DNA from: Actinoplanes sp. NBC_00393
GTDB taxonomy: Bacteria; Actinomycetota; Actinomycetes; Mycobacteriales; Micromonosporaceae
Direction: 5' to 3'
Assembly: GCF_036053395.1 (NCBI RefSeq)
Contig: NZ_CP107942.1
Location: forward strand, 3,934,501 to 3,998,500
DNA: 64,000 bases
Below the pieces are notes generated by a model. The model ran no database searches and was not told the DNA's origin. It saw nothing but the letters and a program-made list of their open reading frames with translations. A program made the translations under genes and the position numbers. Below are positions 42,643 to 50,442 of the stretch, in pieces (position 1 is the stretch's first letter; every line of letters starts with the position of its first letter).

Positions 42643-43248
42643 TTGGGAAATTCGCCGAACCTGACCACCGGCCCGCTCGCCGCGAGCATCATCCTGACCG
42701 GCGCGCCCGGCTCCGGCAAAGGCACCCAGGCCTCGATCCTCGCCCGGCGCCGCAGCCTGCCGCACCTGTCCACCGGCGATCTGTTCCGCAGTCACATCGC
42801 GCGCGGCACCGAACTCGGGCGCGCCGCCCAGCGGCACATCGACGCGGGCCACTACGTGCCGGACGAGGTGACGAACGCGATGGTCCGCGACCACATCGAG
42901 CGGACCGCCCCGGACGGCCGGATCATCCTGGACGGCTTTCCGCGTACGCGTGCGCAGGTCGACTTCCTCGACACGCTGCTGACCGATGTCGTGGTCCTCA
43001 ACCTGGTCGTCGAGCCGGCCGAGCTGCTGCGCCGGCTGGAACACCGCGCCACGGTCGGCGGCCGCAGCGACGACGCGGCGGAGGTGGTCCGGGAACGGCT
43101 CGCCCTGTACGCGGTGGAGAGCGAACCGGTGCTGGCGGCGTACCGGGACCGCGGGCTGCTGCGCGACCTGGACGGCGCCGGCGAGTTGCACGCGGTGGCC
43201 CGGCGCATCGACGAGGCGCTGGCCACGCTGCCGGCCGCCAGCTGCTGA
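42643..43248 (+). CDS. Adenylate kinase (short form)
   Basis: 201 residues. P-loop GAPGSGKGT at 20-28, AMP-binding LSTGDLFRSHIARGTELG, DGFPRTRAQVDFLD, and the nucleotide-binding part LEHRATVGGRSDDAAEVV. The LID is short with no zinc Cys, as in short adenylate kinases. It interconverts 2 ADP and AMP plus ATP. The TTG at 42643 is preceded by GGAG at six bases spacing. An essential adk normally lies in the secY ribosomal operon; this copy is outside that context, so it is probably a second, specialised kinase. Confidence 0.88.
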   Translation: MGNSPNLTTGPLAASIILTGAPGSGKGTQASILARRRSLPHLSTGDLFRSHIARGTELGRAAQRHIDAGHYVPDEVTNAMVRDHIERTAPDGRIILDGFPRTRAQVDFLDTLLTDVVVLNLVVEPAELLRRLEHRATVGGRSDDAAEVVRERLALYAVESEPVLAAYRDRGLLRDLDGAGELHAVARRIDEALATLPAASC

Positions 43249-43250
43249 GC

Positions 43251-44036
43251 TCAGGACTGTCGGATGGCGCGGTACCGGTGCACGGCCTCCAGGCGGGAGC
43301 GCGCACCGAGCCGCGTCATCAGCGCGCGCATGTAGGTCTTCACGGTCTGCTCACTGAGCCCGAGCCGCGCGCCGATCTCCGCGTTGCGCAGGCCCAGCTC
43401 GGCCAGTTCCAGCACCTCACGCTGGCGCGGCGTCAGGGCCTCGGCGCCGTCGGGCACCGGCCGGAACCCCTCCAGGACCTCGTGCAGGGCACTGCGCGTC
43501 TGCGGGTCCCGGGTGCTCCGGGCGATCTCACGCAGCCGGCCGACCGCCTTCGTCCGCTGCGCCTCGGTGGCCCGCATCCGGCGTTCGACCTCGTCGCGCA
43601 CCGACAGCTCCAGCGACATCGAGTGCCCCTCGGCGGCCAGCGCCGACACGATCTCCGAGGTCAGCGCCGCGTGCTGCCGGGTGCCGGCGTAGAGCAGCCC
43701 GCGCACCTGGCTGCCGCTCATCAACGGCACCACGGCCAGGCCGACCACACCCTCGCCCAGCACCGGCTCGTCGTAGTCGTGGGTGATCTCCGGCGCCCGG
43801 TCGTAGCGCGGCAGCGCCAGCAACCGCTTCTGCACCAGCGCCTTGCCGCCCAGGCCCCGGTCGGGCCGGATCACCAGGGATTTCAGCGCGGAGGTCTGCG
43901 CACCCAGACAGACCGTCACCGGTACGTCAGTCGTGCCGACACCCCCGAAGATCAGCGGAATGTCGGCCTGCCGGGACAGGTTGCGGGCCGCCCGGGCGAG
44001 CAGCATGTTGTCGGCCTGCCTCTGCGAAGCATCCAA
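43251..44036 (-). CDS. GAF-LuxR transcriptional regulator
   Basis: 261 residues. A GAF-like sensor domain (about 10-150: LLARAARNLSRQADIPLIFGG, LVIRPDRGLGGKALVQKRLLAL, VVGLAVVPLMSGSQVRGLLYAG) precedes a linker helix and a LuxR-type DNA-binding domain at the end (LTPRQREVLELAELGLRNAEIG, SEQTVKTYMRALMTRLGARSR). This is the arrangement of actinobacterial GAF-LuxR activators. TTG 44036 has GGAAGGG eight bases upstream; GTG 44096 or earlier starts are possible. Its target may be the SDR gene immediately upstream. Confidence 0.85.
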   Translation of the reverse strand: MDASQRQADNMLLARAARNLSRQADIPLIFGGVGTTDVPVTVCLGAQTSALKSLVIRPDRGLGGKALVQKRLLALPRYDRAPEITHDYDEPVLGEGVVGLAVVPLMSGSQVRGLLYAGTRQHAALTSEIVSALAAEGHSMSLELSVRDEVERRMRATEAQRTKAVGRLREIARSTRDPQTRSALHEVLEGFRPVPDGAEALTPRQREVLELAELGLRNAEIGARLGLSEQTVKTYMRALMTRLGARSRLEAVHRYRAIRQS

Positions 44037-44125
44037 CGCCAGGTCCCTTCCCCGGTGGCACGACCGGCCGCAGCCGCTGGGACCAGCATGGATCACGAAG
44101 CCGATCGACGCCACCGCGGCCCTGC

Positions 44126-45088
44126 TCAGCCCGGAGACGCCCGATGCCCGCGCACCTGGGCGGCGCCGAGCCATTCGCCGAGCCGGCGGCGCAGCCGGCC
44201 GCGCCGGTAGCCGCCGTGCACCGTGCCGGTCGGCGGCGGGTCGAACAGCGCTCCCGGGCCGGGCGCCGCGCCGGCCGCCCTGGTCACGAGGGCCCCGCCC
44301 CACTGGCCCACCACCGTCTCGGTGACCCGCGGCGCCAGCCGGTGTGCGACCAGCGCCAGGTGCGAGACCACTCCCGCAGTGGCCTGCCGGCGGGGCCGGC
44401 GGGCGCAGCTGACGATTTTGGCGGCGATCCGCTCCGGGGCGTACGCGGGCGGGATGGCCCGCAGTTGACGACCCGAGTGGTTGGCGGCCCGCCGGAAGAA
44501 GGGGGTGTCGACCGGCCCGGGCAGCACCAGGCTCACCCGGATCCGGGGATGACGGGCGACCGCCTGCTGCAGGCTCAGGGCCAGCCCGCGGATGGCGAAC
44601 TTGCTCATCGAATAGAGCGGGATCGTCGGGTTCGGGAACACCGACAACAACGATCCGACCAGCACGAGGGTGCCGTCGCCCTGCCGGCGGAAAGTCGTCA
44701 GCGCGGCCCGGGAGCACAGCACACTGCCGAACACGTTGGTGTCGACGAGCCGGCGGATCTCGTCGACCGATTCCGAGCCGAGCGGCCCGGCGATACCGAC
44801 GGCCGCGGCTTCGACCCAGACGTCGATCCGCCCGTACCGCTGCACCGCCGAGTGGGCCAGCCGCTCGACCGCTGCCGGATCGCCGATGTCGGTCGGCACC
44901 ACGAGGACCTGTGCACCGCGTGCCCGGCAGTCCCGCTCCACCTCGGCGAGCGCTCCGGGGCTGCGGGCGGCCAGCACCAGTCTGGCTCCCTCGGCAGCGA
45001 ACGCCAGCGCGGTGGCACGGCCGATGCCGCTCGACGCGCCGGTGACCAGCACGACGGCGTCAGGAAAGGTCTTCCGCTTGTCCAGCAC
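44126..45088 (-). CDS. Short-chain dehydrogenase/reductase with C-terminal extension (second copy of subfamily)
   Basis: 320 residues. Gly motif VTGASSGIGRATA at 15-27, catalytic Ser in LVLVGSLLS, Tyr-x3-Lys in LYSMSKFAIRG. The carboxy third is extended and Arg-rich. It closely matches the SDR at 14631-15608 (same order of VxTPxxRxAAN block and C-terminal part), although they lie 30 kb apart. GTG 45088 starts it. It may act on a steroid or polyketide substrate, but nothing here proves this. A GAF-LuxR gene follows. Confidence 0.85.
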   Translation of the reverse strand: MLDKRKTFPDAVVLVTGASSGIGRATALAFAAEGARLVLAARSPGALAEVERDCRARGAQVLVVPTDIGDPAAVERLAHSAVQRYGRIDVWVEAAAVGIAGPLGSESVDEIRRLVDTNVFGSVLCSRAALTTFRRQGDGTLVLVGSLLSVFPNPTIPLYSMSKFAIRGLALSLQQAVARHPRIRVSLVLPGPVDTPFFRRAANHSGRQLRAIPPAYAPERIAAKIVSCARRPRRQATAGVVSHLALVAHRLAPRVTETVVGQWGGALVTRAAGAAPGPGALFDPPPTGTVHGGYRRGRLRRRLGEWLGAAQVRGHRASPG

Positions 45089-45202
45089 ACTCCCGCACTA
45101 CCCGGGCGAGCGCCGATCATTCCCGTCACGTCTCGGCGGTGCGCACCTCGCCGCGGCGGTGTTCCGGACCGACCGCCACCGCGGCTCCCCGTCACGCCGG
45201 GG

Positions 45203-47488
45203 TCAGAACCGGCCGCCACCACCTCGGCGGCCGCCTCCGCCTCCGCCGGTGCGGCGGGCCCGTGAGCCACTGCCGCCGAAGCCGCCGCCACCCCAGCTGC
45301 CGCCACCGCCGCCCCAGCCGCCGTGCCCGCCGCCGGAGCGCATGCCGCCGGCCAGGATGCCGCCGAGGACCGCGCCGGCGAAAGAGCCCGCGTCGATGCC
45401 GCCGGTGCGACGCCCGTACGGATCAGTCGTGGTCCAAGCGTGCACATCTGCCTGCGCGGCGTGCCCTGCGGCAGCGGCCAACTGCCGTGCCTGTTCGGCC
45501 TCGCGCAGGGCGGTGGCCGGGTCGCTGGTGGCCGCCTGCTCCGCCAGGGCCAGATGGCGATGCGCTTCGGAGAGGCGGACCCGGGCCTCCTGGCCGATCG
45601 CACCGCGGCGGGTCGCGATGAAATCGTCGGTCGCGGCCACCTCGGCGCGGGCCACCGGCAGGGTCTGCGCCAGCAGGGTACGGGCGTGGGTGTCCCGTTC
45701 GGTCTGTTCCTGCACTGCGGCGAGGGCGCTGTCCAGGGCGGCGTCGGCGGCCTGCAATCGCGCGACGATCTCCACCGGGTCCGGCCGGGAGGTGCCGAGC
45801 GCGGCGCGCGCCCCGGTCAGGGTCTGCTCAGCGGTCGCCACCGCGGCGGCCAGCCCGGCCGGCGCCGGGGTGTTGCCTGCCAGGGCGGCGTGGCCGGCCG
45901 ACAGCTCAGCGGCGATCTCGGACATCAGCGCGTCCGCGGCGGCCCGGGCGGCCGGCAGCTCACTGGCGGCCTTGTCGACCGCCGTCACCAGCTGACCGGC
46001 CTGGTCGATCGCCTGCTCCGCCGCCCGCACCGCGAGCGCCGCCTCGGCACGGCCGGTCACCACGCCCCCAGCATCCGGCACGGCCCCGCCACCCGGCGCG
46101 GCCTCAGGAGGCGGCACGGCTCCAGCACTCGGGCCGACCTCAGCGCCCAGCCCGGCGCCTGCACCCAGCCCGGCGCCTGCGCCCAGCCCGGCGCCTGCGC
46201 CCAGCCCGGCGCCTGCACCCGGCCCGACCTCAGCGCCCAGCCCGGCGCCTGCACCCGGCCCGGCCTCGGCGCCGGTCGCTGGGCCCTGGGCACGGGCGGC
46301 CGTCGCGGAGTCGGTGTCCGGGGCGAGGGGCGCTGCCGTGTCGACGCTGCCCTGTGCGGCGCCGGACAACGCGGCTCGGGCCCGGTCCAGGGCGGTGGCC
46401 GCGAAGGCGAGACGCTCGCGCGCCTGGTCGACGTTGCCGGCGATCGCGGTCACCGTCGAACCGCTGTAGGTGGCGCGCATGTCCTCGATGCGGGCGGCCG
46501 CGGCGGGCAGCGCCGCCTCGACGGCGGCCCGCTGCCGGTCCAGGTCGGCGGCCACCTCGGCGGCCCGGCCCTCCAGGTCGCGCAGCCGGTCGAACGCCTC
46601 CGACTCCGCGTCCAGCCGGGCGTCGGCGTCGCAGCACAGTTCGATGATCCGGGTGAGGGTGCTGCGGCGGGTGGGCTCGTCGGGCGCCGGCACCTCCTCG
46701 AGGGTCATTCTGAGCCGGAACGCCTCGGCGACGTTGCCGCGTGCGGCCGTGAGCGCGGCCTGGAAGCGTTCGGTCGCTGCCGCACCGTACTGGGCGGTCG
46801 CCAGCTCGCCCTCGCGTTCGCTGGCCCGCAGATCGTCGTCCAGTTCGATGAGCAGGGCGTTCGCCTGGTTCGTCAATTCCTCCAGGCTCGGGCCGGCGAC
46901 GGCGGCCGGCTGTGCCACCTTCGCCCCGGCCCGGCGCCGGCGCAGCCAGACCCAGACCAGGGCCCCGATCAGCACAGCGGCAATCACCAACAGCGCTCCG
47001 GTGAGCCCCGCGCCCCCGCCGCCTCCGACGGCATCCTCGTAACCGCCCGCCGCGGCGATCACGGCGCCGGACCAGTCCTGCCGGGCCAGCGCCGGTTCGA
47101 TGTCGTCGGCGGCCACGTCGGCGAGGTCGCTGTCGCTGAGCCGGGAGTCGTCGGGGAACGAGTAGGCGTACGCCCGGTCGGTGGTGGCGACCGCCAGCAG
47201 CGCGTCGCGGTCGCCGAGGTCGCTGAGCCGGGCGGTCTCGTCGGTCCACTGCTGCGCCGGCAGCCCGTCGAAGGAGCCGACGAACACCACGAACAGCTGG
47301 ATGCCGGTCTCCTGCTGCAGTTGCCGCAGCGCCGCGTCCATGCCGGCCCGGTCGCTGAGCACCCCGGCCGGGTCGGTCACCTGGGCGGCGAGACGGCCCG
47401 GCGCGTCGGCGTACGCGGCGCCCGGCGCCGCGAGCAGGCCGGCGAGCAGGAGAATCACCAGGGCGGCCAGGGTCCGCCCGCTCTTCAC
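45203..47488 (-). CDS. TPM-domain membrane protein with Gly-rich tail
   Basis: 761 residues. Signal peptide (KSGRTLAALVILLLAGLLAA), then a TPM domain (about 30-160: TDPAGVLSDRAGMDAALRQLQQETGIQLFVVFVGSFDGLPAQQWTDETA), one membrane helix (LTGALLVIAAVLIGALVWVWL, about 165-185), long coiled-coil/Ala-rich helices, a low-complexity GAGAGL stretch (about 415-460) and a Gly/Trp/Arg-rich tail ending GGGGRF. TPM domains occur in phosphatase-like and photosystem-repair proteins; function here is unknown. GTG 47488 is preferred for the signal peptide, GTG 47509 is also possible. The tail's Gly richness is like proteins annotated as 'TPM domain-containing'. Confidence 0.82.
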   Translation of the reverse strand: MKSGRTLAALVILLLAGLLAAPGAAYADAPGRLAAQVTDPAGVLSDRAGMDAALRQLQQETGIQLFVVFVGSFDGLPAQQWTDETARLSDLGDRDALLAVATTDRAYAYSFPDDSRLSDSDLADVAADDIEPALARQDWSGAVIAAAGGYEDAVGGGGGAGLTGALLVIAAVLIGALVWVWLRRRRAGAKVAQPAAVAGPSLEELTNQANALLIELDDDLRASEREGELATAQYGAAATERFQAALTAARGNVAEAFRLRMTLEEVPAPDEPTRRSTLTRIIELCCDADARLDAESEAFDRLRDLEGRAAEVAADLDRQRAAVEAALPAAAARIEDMRATYSGSTVTAIAGNVDQARERLAFAATALDRARAALSGAAQGSVDTAAPLAPDTDSATAARAQGPATGAEAGPGAGAGLGAEVGPGAGAGLGAGAGLGAGAGLGAGAGLGAEVGPSAGAVPPPEAAPGGGAVPDAGGVVTGRAEAALAVRAAEQAIDQAGQLVTAVDKAASELPAARAAADALMSEIAAELSAGHAALAGNTPAPAGLAAAVATAEQTLTGARAALGTSRPDPVEIVARLQAADAALDSALAAVQEQTERDTHARTLLAQTLPVARAEVAATDDFIATRRGAIGQEARVRLSEAHRHLALAEQAATSDPATALREAEQARQLAAAAGHAAQADVHAWTTTDPYGRRTGGIDAGSFAGAVLGGILAGGMRSGGGHGGWGGGGGSWGGGGFGGSGSRARRTGGGGGGRRGGGGRF
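46131..46262. repeat. 18 bp tandem repeats encoding GAGAGL
   Basis: Unit CCCAGCCCGGCGCCTGCR repeated about six or seven times inside the TPM protein gene, giving a Gly-Ala-Leu hexapeptide repeat (GAGAGL). This is prone to slippage and may vary in copy number among strains. Confidence 0.85.
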
Positions 47489-47544
47489 GACATCCGTAAC
47501 GGCGTGCACCGCACCGGTTTACCCGGCGCGTCACGGCGCCAACC

Positions 47545-49188
47545 TCAGGCCGGCGCCAGCTTGCCCGCCGCGTGCTGGGCCGCCGCGTAGCCGAAGCTCA
47601 GACCTTGGCCGATGGTGGCGCCCGGGCCGGGGTAGACGCGGCCGAAGGCGTTGCCCGCGGCGTTGCCGGTGGCATAGAGGCCCTCGATCACGGTGCCGTC
47701 GGGGCGCAGCGCCCGGCCGAGCGCGTCCGCGCGGACGCCGCCGCAGGTGCCGAGGTCGCCGGGAACGACCTTGATGGCGTAGAACGGGCCTTCGTCGATC
47801 GGTCCGAGGCACGGGTTCGGGGTGATGCTCGGGTCGCCGTAGTAGCGGTCGTAGGCGCTGTCACCACGGTGGAAGTCGTCGTCGCGGCCGGAGGCGGCGA
47901 GCAGATTGAACCGTTCGAGGGTCGCGGGCAGCTCGGCCAGGCCGGTCTTGCCGGCCAGTTCGGCCACCGTGCCGGCCTTGACCGCAACGCCGGCCTCGTA
48001 CCAGGCCTTCGGCAGCTGCTGGCGCGGGAAGACGCCGCCGCCGAACACGTAACGGTTGCGGTAGCGCTGGTCGAAGACCATCCACACCGGCAGCTGCTCC
48101 TTGATCAGGATCTGCCCGGCGGTCATGTAGTTGACGGCCTCGTTCATGAACCGCCGGCCCTGCTGGTCGACGATGATCTGGCCGGGCAGCGAGCGTTCGG
48201 CCAGCAGCGGGCCGGGCATCGGGCCGGGAATCGGGAGCGCCGGGAACCACCACGCCTCGTTCATGAACGCCAGGTCGGCGCCGGCCGCCTTGGCGATCTC
48301 GATGGCGTCGCCGGTGTTCTCCGGGTTGCCCAGGCACCAGTCGGTGTCGAGCTGGTCGGACTGGTGCTCGTGGCGCAGCGCCCGGTTGCGATCGAAGCCG
48401 CCGGCCGAGAGCAGGACGCCACGCTCCGCGCGTACCGTGACGCTCTTTCCGTCTTTCTGGACCACGACTCCGGTGACCTTGCCGTCCTCGATCAGCAGGT
48501 CGGTCAGCGGCGTCTCGAACCAGACCGGGATGCCCGACTTGCGCACCCCGGCGAAGAGCCCGGCCGCCAGGGCGGCGCCGCCGGCCTGATATTCGCGGCG
48601 GATCGCCAGGCCGCCGACCCCGAGTCCGAGCAGCTTGGCGCCGGTCACGATGCCGCGCGGATGCCGCGCGACCAGGTTGAGCCACTTGTAGGTGCGGCCG
48701 GAGACCGGCATGGGGAACGGCGCCGAGAGCGCCGGCGGCCGCAGCCGGGCACGGTCGGCACCGAGGCGGCGTACGTCGAACGGCTTCGGTTCGATCGCGC
48801 GGCCCACTGCTGACCCGCCGGGCAGCTCCGGGAAGTAGTCGGCGTAGCCGGTCATCCACTGGTACTTCAACGGCGTCCGGCGGCGCATCACCTCGACGGC
48901 GGCCGGGCCGTGCAGGACGTGGGTCTCCCAGCGGGACTCCGGTGACTCGCCGGCGGTGACGTTGCGCAGATATTCGCGGACGCGCTCCGGGCTGTCGGTC
49001 ACGCCCGCCTGCTGCAGCAGGGCGTTGTTCGGGATCCAGAAGCCGCCACCGGACAGCGCGGTGGAGCCGCCGAAGTAGCGGGACTTCTCGACGATCAGGA
49101 CGGACAGGCCGGCTTCGGCTGCGGTCAGCGCCGCGAGCATCCCCGTTCCCGAGCCGACGACCACGAAGTCAAAGCTTTGCTCGCCCAT
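47545..49188 (-). CDS. 3-ketosteroid delta-1-dehydrogenase-like flavoprotein (KstD family)
   Basis: 547 residues. FAD Rossmann motif VVVGSGTGMLAALTAAE near the start with EKSRYFGGSTALSGGGFWIPNN, and the C-terminal KstD signature NPCLGPIDEGPFYAIKVVPGDLGTCGGV (Tyr in PFYA and the TCGG turn). It matches KstD length and pattern throughout, but could be a related fumarate-reductase-like flavoprotein. It would introduce a C1-C2 double bond into 3-ketosteroid ring A. ATG 49188 follows AAGGTGG. Divergent from a TetR regulator. Confidence 0.88.
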   Translation of the reverse strand: MGEQSFDFVVVGSGTGMLAALTAAEAGLSVLIVEKSRYFGGSTALSGGGFWIPNNALLQQAGVTDSPERVREYLRNVTAGESPESRWETHVLHGPAAVEVMRRRTPLKYQWMTGYADYFPELPGGSAVGRAIEPKPFDVRRLGADRARLRPPALSAPFPMPVSGRTYKWLNLVARHPRGIVTGAKLLGLGVGGLAIRREYQAGGAALAAGLFAGVRKSGIPVWFETPLTDLLIEDGKVTGVVVQKDGKSVTVRAERGVLLSAGGFDRNRALRHEHQSDQLDTDWCLGNPENTGDAIEIAKAAGADLAFMNEAWWFPALPIPGPMPGPLLAERSLPGQIIVDQQGRRFMNEAVNYMTAGQILIKEQLPVWMVFDQRYRNRYVFGGGVFPRQQLPKAWYEAGVAVKAGTVAELAGKTGLAELPATLERFNLLAASGRDDDFHRGDSAYDRYYGDPSITPNPCLGPIDEGPFYAIKVVPGDLGTCGGVRADALGRALRPDGTVIEGLYATGNAAGNAFGRVYPGPGATIGQGLSFGYAAAQHAAGKLAPA

Positions 49189-49248
49189 GTCACAACCACC
49201 TTCGACGGGTGACGACCGGATGATCGACAGTAGGACGGCACCCCGCAA

Positions 49249-49269
49249 AAGGCAACGGCTTGTCGCCTT
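49249..49269. promoter_or_regulatory. Imperfect inverted repeat near TetR start
   Basis: AAGGCAACGGC-TTGTCGCCTT, with AAGGC half-sites, lies between the KstD-like and TetR genes. It could be the operator of this TetR, but the symmetry is only partial. Confidence 0.4.
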
Positions 49270-49294
49270 AGTAGATGGGCTAGGGTCGGGGTCG

Positions 49295-49873
49295 ATGACG
49301 GACTCGACGCGGCGTACCCGCGGTCTGCGACACGGACCGCGCGGCGCTCAGGTGGTCGAGAAGGTCCGGGCGGCCACCCTGGCGGAGCTGGCCCGCGCCG
49401 GTTTCGCCGGCCTCACCATCGACGGGGTCGCCAAGGCGGCCGGCGTCAACCGCACGACCATCTACCGACGCTGGCCGTCGAAGGCGGCGCTGCTCGCCGC
49501 GATGGTGGAGCCGGTTCTCGAGCGCTACGACACCGATCCGGACACCGGGTCGGTCCAGCAGGACCTGCTCGCCCTGCTGCTGATGATCAGGGACAACACC
49601 GCCCTGCCCGAGGGTCTCGCGCTCACCGAGGCCGTGGTCGCCAGCGGCGGCGAACTACACGACCTGATGCGGACCACCATCGACCGGGCCATGGCGCCGT
49701 TCCACCGGGCGCTCGAGCGGGCGGTGGCCAGGGGCGAGATGAGTGCGGCCACCGACGTACGGATGATCGCCTATCTGGCCTTCCACGGTGTCGTCATGTG
49801 GGAGCCGACCCACGAAAGCCCGCCGAGCGACCTCGACTGCGCCCGCATCGCGCGGACCGTGCTGGGACGGTGA
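49295..49873 (+). CDS. TetR-family regulator
   Basis: 192 residues. HTH at about 25-65 (VEKVRAATLAELARAGFAGLTIDGVAKAAGVNRTTIYRRWPSKAALLAAM), helical ligand-binding domain following. The pattern is TetR C-terminal type 11 (MIRDNTALPEGLALTEAVVASGGELHDLMR). It is divergent from the KstD-like gene and should regulate it. ATG 49295 follows TAGGGTCGGGG. The ligand could be a steroid-like compound. Confidence 0.88.
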   Translation: MTDSTRRTRGLRHGPRGAQVVEKVRAATLAELARAGFAGLTIDGVAKAAGVNRTTIYRRWPSKAALLAAMVEPVLERYDTDPDTGSVQQDLLALLLMIRDNTALPEGLALTEAVVASGGELHDLMRTTIDRAMAPFHRALERAVARGEMSAATDVRMIAYLAFHGVVMWEPTHESPPSDLDCARIARTVLGR

Positions 49874-49876
49874 CGC

Positions 49877-50353
49877 TCACTCGTCGAAGCGATGGCCGCT
49901 GGCCCGCTGGCAGTCCCCCAGCCGGCGCCGGGCCGCGTTCAGGCGCCCGGCCATGACCTGCAGGAAGCGGGTGGTGAGCTCGTGACCGAGCGCCGGGTCG
50001 CTCTGGAACAGGGCCCGGACCAGCGGGCCGTGGAACGTCAGCGCCTGCGCGGTGCTCACCGCGACCGCGCCGAACTGCCACCGGTACGGCGGGAACAGCC
50101 ACGAGCAGCCCAGCACCGCCGGCGACCGCAGGGTCTCCAGCACGAAGTTGTCGTGGCCGCGGACCTCGCTGTCGAGGAACACCCGGCCGTCGGTGAGCAG
50201 CCAGAACTGCTCGGCGGGAGTGCCCTCCCGGAAGATCCGGTTCCCGGCGTGGAACATCGACCGGCCGGTGAGGGGCGCCAGCAGACTCAGCTGATGCTCG
50301 GTCAGTCCGGCGAGGAACGGCTGCGCGGCGAGTGTCTCGACGGTGATGGACAT
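49877..50353 (-). CDS. Cyclic-nucleotide-binding-domain protein without HTH
   Basis: 158 residues. The cNMP-binding beta-roll is clear (FLAGLTEHQLSLLAPLTGRSMFHAGNRIFREGTPAEQFWLLTDGRVFL, and TLRSPAVLGCSWLFPPYRW), but the usual Crp DNA-binding helices are missing and the end (GRLNAARRRLGDCQ) is only a helix. The phosphate-binding RxA motif is not obvious, so ligand binding is uncertain. It is convergent to the TetR gene by three bases. ATG 50353. Confidence 0.82.
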   Translation of the reverse strand: MSITVETLAAQPFLAGLTEHQLSLLAPLTGRSMFHAGNRIFREGTPAEQFWLLTDGRVFLDSEVRGHDNFVLETLRSPAVLGCSWLFPPYRWQFGAVAVSTAQALTFHGPLVRALFQSDPALGHELTTRFLQVMAGRLNAARRRLGDCQRASGHRFDE

Positions 50354-50400
50354 GCCGGTAGTCCAGCGCCGCCGGGCGGCGCTGGACAAGGGTCGTACGG

Positions 50401-50436
50401 CGGTGACCCGCAGGACTGTCGTCCCGCGGGTCACCG
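50401..50436 (-). terminator. 16 bp hairpin terminator after subtilisin-CAP gene
   Basis: CGGTGACCCGCAGGAC, loop TGTC, GTCCCGCGGGTCACCG: stem with one mismatch, beginning six bases after the protease stop (50443) in the minus orientation. A second hairpin (GTCCAGCGCCG/CGGCGCTGGAC, 50361-50387) lies behind it. Confidence 0.78.
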
Positions 50437-50442
50437 TTGCGA

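Noticed and set aside
46131..46262. Repeats that could be a mobile or origin element
   Set aside because: They lie in frame inside the TPM gene and code for GAGAGL units; no DnaA boxes or transposase.
50361..50387. Hairpin GTCCAGCGCCG/CGGCGCTGGAC as a regulatory RNA
   Set aside because: It more likely is a second terminator stem after the protease gene; no conserved loop was seen.
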